This document shows, one piece after another, positions 62,361-64,000 of a DNA stretch of 64,000 nucleotides. The notes beneath the pieces are model-generated. The model had not been told where the DNA came from. It saw only the letters and a list, made by a program, of their open reading frames with translations, and did no database searches. Made by a program: the position numbers and the translations under genes. Every line of letters begins with the position of its first letter. The first letter of the stretch is position 1. Source of the stretch: Chaetoderma sp. LZ-2023a (taxonomy: Eukaryota; Mollusca; Caudofoveata; Chaetodermatida; Chaetodermatidae); the NCBI GenBank assembly GCA_034401795.1, contig JAVVLW010001576.1, positions 62,001 to 126,000 on the forward strand. The letters are read 5' to 3'.

Positions 62361-64000
62361 GCAGACAATTTGAACATTTCTGGTCTGTCGTGAAGGTACA
62401 GACCCTTGTTCTGAGAGATTACATCTCTTGTGTCTGGAAGAGGGATTGGACTGCAGACCAGAAGGTCCAGCATGTCCGTAAACCATGATCGGCCTGGCCA
62501 ATAAGGAGCGATCAGTAGTACTTGGCACATCCCCTCTCTTATCTTTGCCAGAACTTTCGGGATGAGAATTGTTGGAGGATACGCATACGCGTACATTCCC
62601 TTCCAACTTATCGCCAGTGCGTCTACTGCTAGAGCTAACGGGTCCGGGATCGGTGACACGTACGTGACCATCTTTGCGTTTTTCTTCATTGCAAATAGGT
62701 CGACATTTGGCTTGCCCCATTGTTTGAATAGAACCTCCGCTACCACTTGGTTGAGCTGCCATTCCGTCGGACGACAAACCGTCCTTCGACTGAGAGCATC
62801 CGCTAAGATGTTCAATCTTCCTGGAATGTGTGCTGCCCGAAGAATAATATTCCTCTCTTGGCACCACAGCAGAAGGTTCCAAACCATCATACACAACTCC
62901 GGTGATCTTGTCCCGCCTTGGCGGTTCAAATAAGACACCACTGTTGAGTTGTCTGTCCTTACTAGGACAATTTTGTCTTGAACTAGACTCTCGAACTTCT
63001 GCAGTGCTAATACCACCGCTAATAGCTCGAGCACATTGATATGTTTCTGCGCATTGGTCCGATCCCATTCCCCTGACACTGACTGATTGTCCAATACCGC
63101 TCCCCAACCTGTCAACGATGCATCCGTGAATATGGACATCTGAGGTTGAGGAGGTTGTAGAGGAACACCTCGCAGGAGATTCTGTTCCGACAACCACCAC
63201 TGAAGGTGGAATATCAATGGTTCTTTTACTGGTATTCTCAGAGATAACGGATCTGTTCTCTGTGACCAGAACGACATCAAATACATCTGAATCGGCCTGC
63301 GCCTGAGCGCCGCATATGGCACCACCTTCTCCAGAGATACTAGTAAACCGAGTATTCTGAGAAATTGACGCGCCGTCAGATAGGCTCCTAGAGAAACTGA
63401 CTCCAATACTGCAATCAGGCTTCTGACTCTGCTCTCCGCCGGAAAAGCTACGCCGTCCCTGAGATTGAAAAAAATTCCCAGATAAACAAACTCCTGGGAT
63501 GGAGTCAGTTCTGATTTCTCTAGATTCACAATCCATCCTAGCTTCTTTAATAAGTCTAGGACTACCTTCAGATTGCTGCGCAGAGTGACTGGATTCCCCG
63601 CCTTTAGCAGCCAGTCGTCTATGTAAGTGTGAACAGCTATGTTTCTCCTGCGAAGTAAGGAAGTCATGGCGAGAACCACCTTGGTGAAGACCCTCGGAGC
63701 CGTGGTCAGGCCGAATGGAAGAGCATTGAATTCCCAAACATTGTCTTGGAATGCAAATCGCAGGTACTTCTGAAAGGGAATTGACATTGGAATATGAAAA
63801 TAAGCATCCTTCAGATCTATTGATACCGCCCACATGCCTTTCCTGAGCCCTGTCATCACCGCTGCTACCGTCTCCATCTGAAATCTGGGAGAAAGAATAA
63901 ATTTGTTCAACGGTTTGAGATTGAGAATTGGTCTCCACCCTCCGGTACGCTTCGGAACTAGGAACATAATCGAATAGAAGCCCAGTGATGACTGATCGGC
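62183..64000 (-). CDS. DIRS RT/RNase H frame, copy E2 (runs off the window)
   Basis: Open from the right edge to 62183 (the ATG at 63967 is internal). Contains GGWRPILNLKPLNKFI, SIDLKDAYFHIPM, HTYIDDWLLKA, IFTDASLTGWGA and VRTDNSTVV, all as in E1. The Gag portion is outside the window. Confidence 0.92.
   Translation of the reverse strand, partial: ADQSSLGFYSIMFLVPKRTGGWRPILNLKPLNKFILSPRFQMETVAAVMTGLRKGMWAVSIDLKDAYFHIPMSIPFQKYLRFAFQDNVWEFNALPFGLTTAPRVFTKVVLAMTSLLRRRNIAVHTYIDDWLLKAGNPVTLRSNLKVVLDLLKKLGWIVNLEKSELTPSQEFVYLGIFFNLRDGVAFPAESRVRSLIAVLESVSLGAYLTARQFLRILGLLVSLEKVVPYAALRRRPIQMYLMSFWSQRTDPLSLRIPVKEPLIFHLQWWLSEQNLLRGVPLQPPQPQMSIFTDASLTGWGAVLDNQSVSGEWDRTNAQKHINVLELLAVVLALQKFESLVQDKIVLVRTDNSTVVSYLNRQGGTRSPELCMMVWNLLLWCQERNIILRAAHIPGRLNILADALSRRTVCRPTEWQLNQVVAEVLFKQWGKPNVDLFAMKKNAKMVTYVSPIPDPLALAVDALAISWKGMYAYAYPPTILIPKVLAKIREGMCQVLLIAPYWPGRSWFTDMLDLLVCSPIPLPDTRDVISQNKGLYLHDRPEMFKLSAWMLSSSVQLRVAFLSKQRSLLLRPEEFRPQKHIIIESTNLHSGVREEILIPFLHLFNT

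Larger units (their letters stand above)
60357..64000 (-). mobile_element. DIRS family 2 copy E2, cut by the window edge
   Basis: Starts TCAAAAAAGCATCCGCTTTT and follows E1 with an offset of 5316 bp at over 99% identity by eye (a few substitutions, a shorter C-run). It lies inside the Gag start region of E1. The 5' part is outside the window. Confidence 0.92.

Overview
The window looks like animal nuclear DNA, AT-rich and packed with retrotransposons, built around one conserved host gene read on the minus strand. Gene order, spliced exons, DIRS-type and BEL/Pao retrotransposons, a Tc1 transposon and (ACGC)n, (AAT)n and GGATGGAC-type repeats suggest a marine invertebrate, perhaps a mollusc. 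The phylum is a guess. No database search was possible; homology calls rest on motif recognition and remembered family sequences.

Host gene: fourteen exons on the minus strand, from 53077 down to 541, encode about 503 consecutive residues resembling the middle and C-terminal part of TRAPPC11 (foie gras/gryzun domain protein, a subunit of the TRAPP III vesicle tethering complex). Every intron has GT-AG ends and the reading phase is preserved across all thirteen junctions. Upstream exons lie beyond 53077 and past the right edge; the 3' exons lie beyond the left edge.

Mobile elements in and around its introns: (1) a young BEL/Pao LTR retrotransposon (1812-9615; two LTR differences and an exact 5-bp target duplication); (2) DIRS family 1 (tyrosine recombinase retrotransposons) as copy G (end only, 1-530), old copy B (10592-12182 plus 19233-23012), full-length copy A (12183-19232) nested in B, degenerate copy D (25655-31211), near-full-length copy C (36741-43797) and fragment F (54237-55040); (3) DIRS family 2 copies E1 (55041-60356) and E2 (60357 to the right edge), E2 sitting in E1 and E1 in F; (4) a broken Tc1 element (34679-36333). 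All of them read on the minus strand, the same sense as the host gene. Between them are palindromic short repeats, minisatellites and tandem repeats.

Family 1 DIRS organisation, read on the minus strand: 5' inverted terminal repeat, a tiny ATG exon, an intron of roughly 0.7-0.9 kb, a zinc-ribbon-like Gag exon, an RT/RNase H/(degenerate methyltransferase-like) frame, a tyrosine recombinase frame, an internal complementary region (ICR) carrying both element ends fused, and a 3' inverted terminal repeat. The nested A-in-B insertion shows integration without target duplication at a shared AAT. The best candidates for something undescribed are the conserved spliced Gag leader exon and the terminal architecture (paired GGTAAGTAT motifs and a compensating hairpin) shared by two divergent DIRS families.
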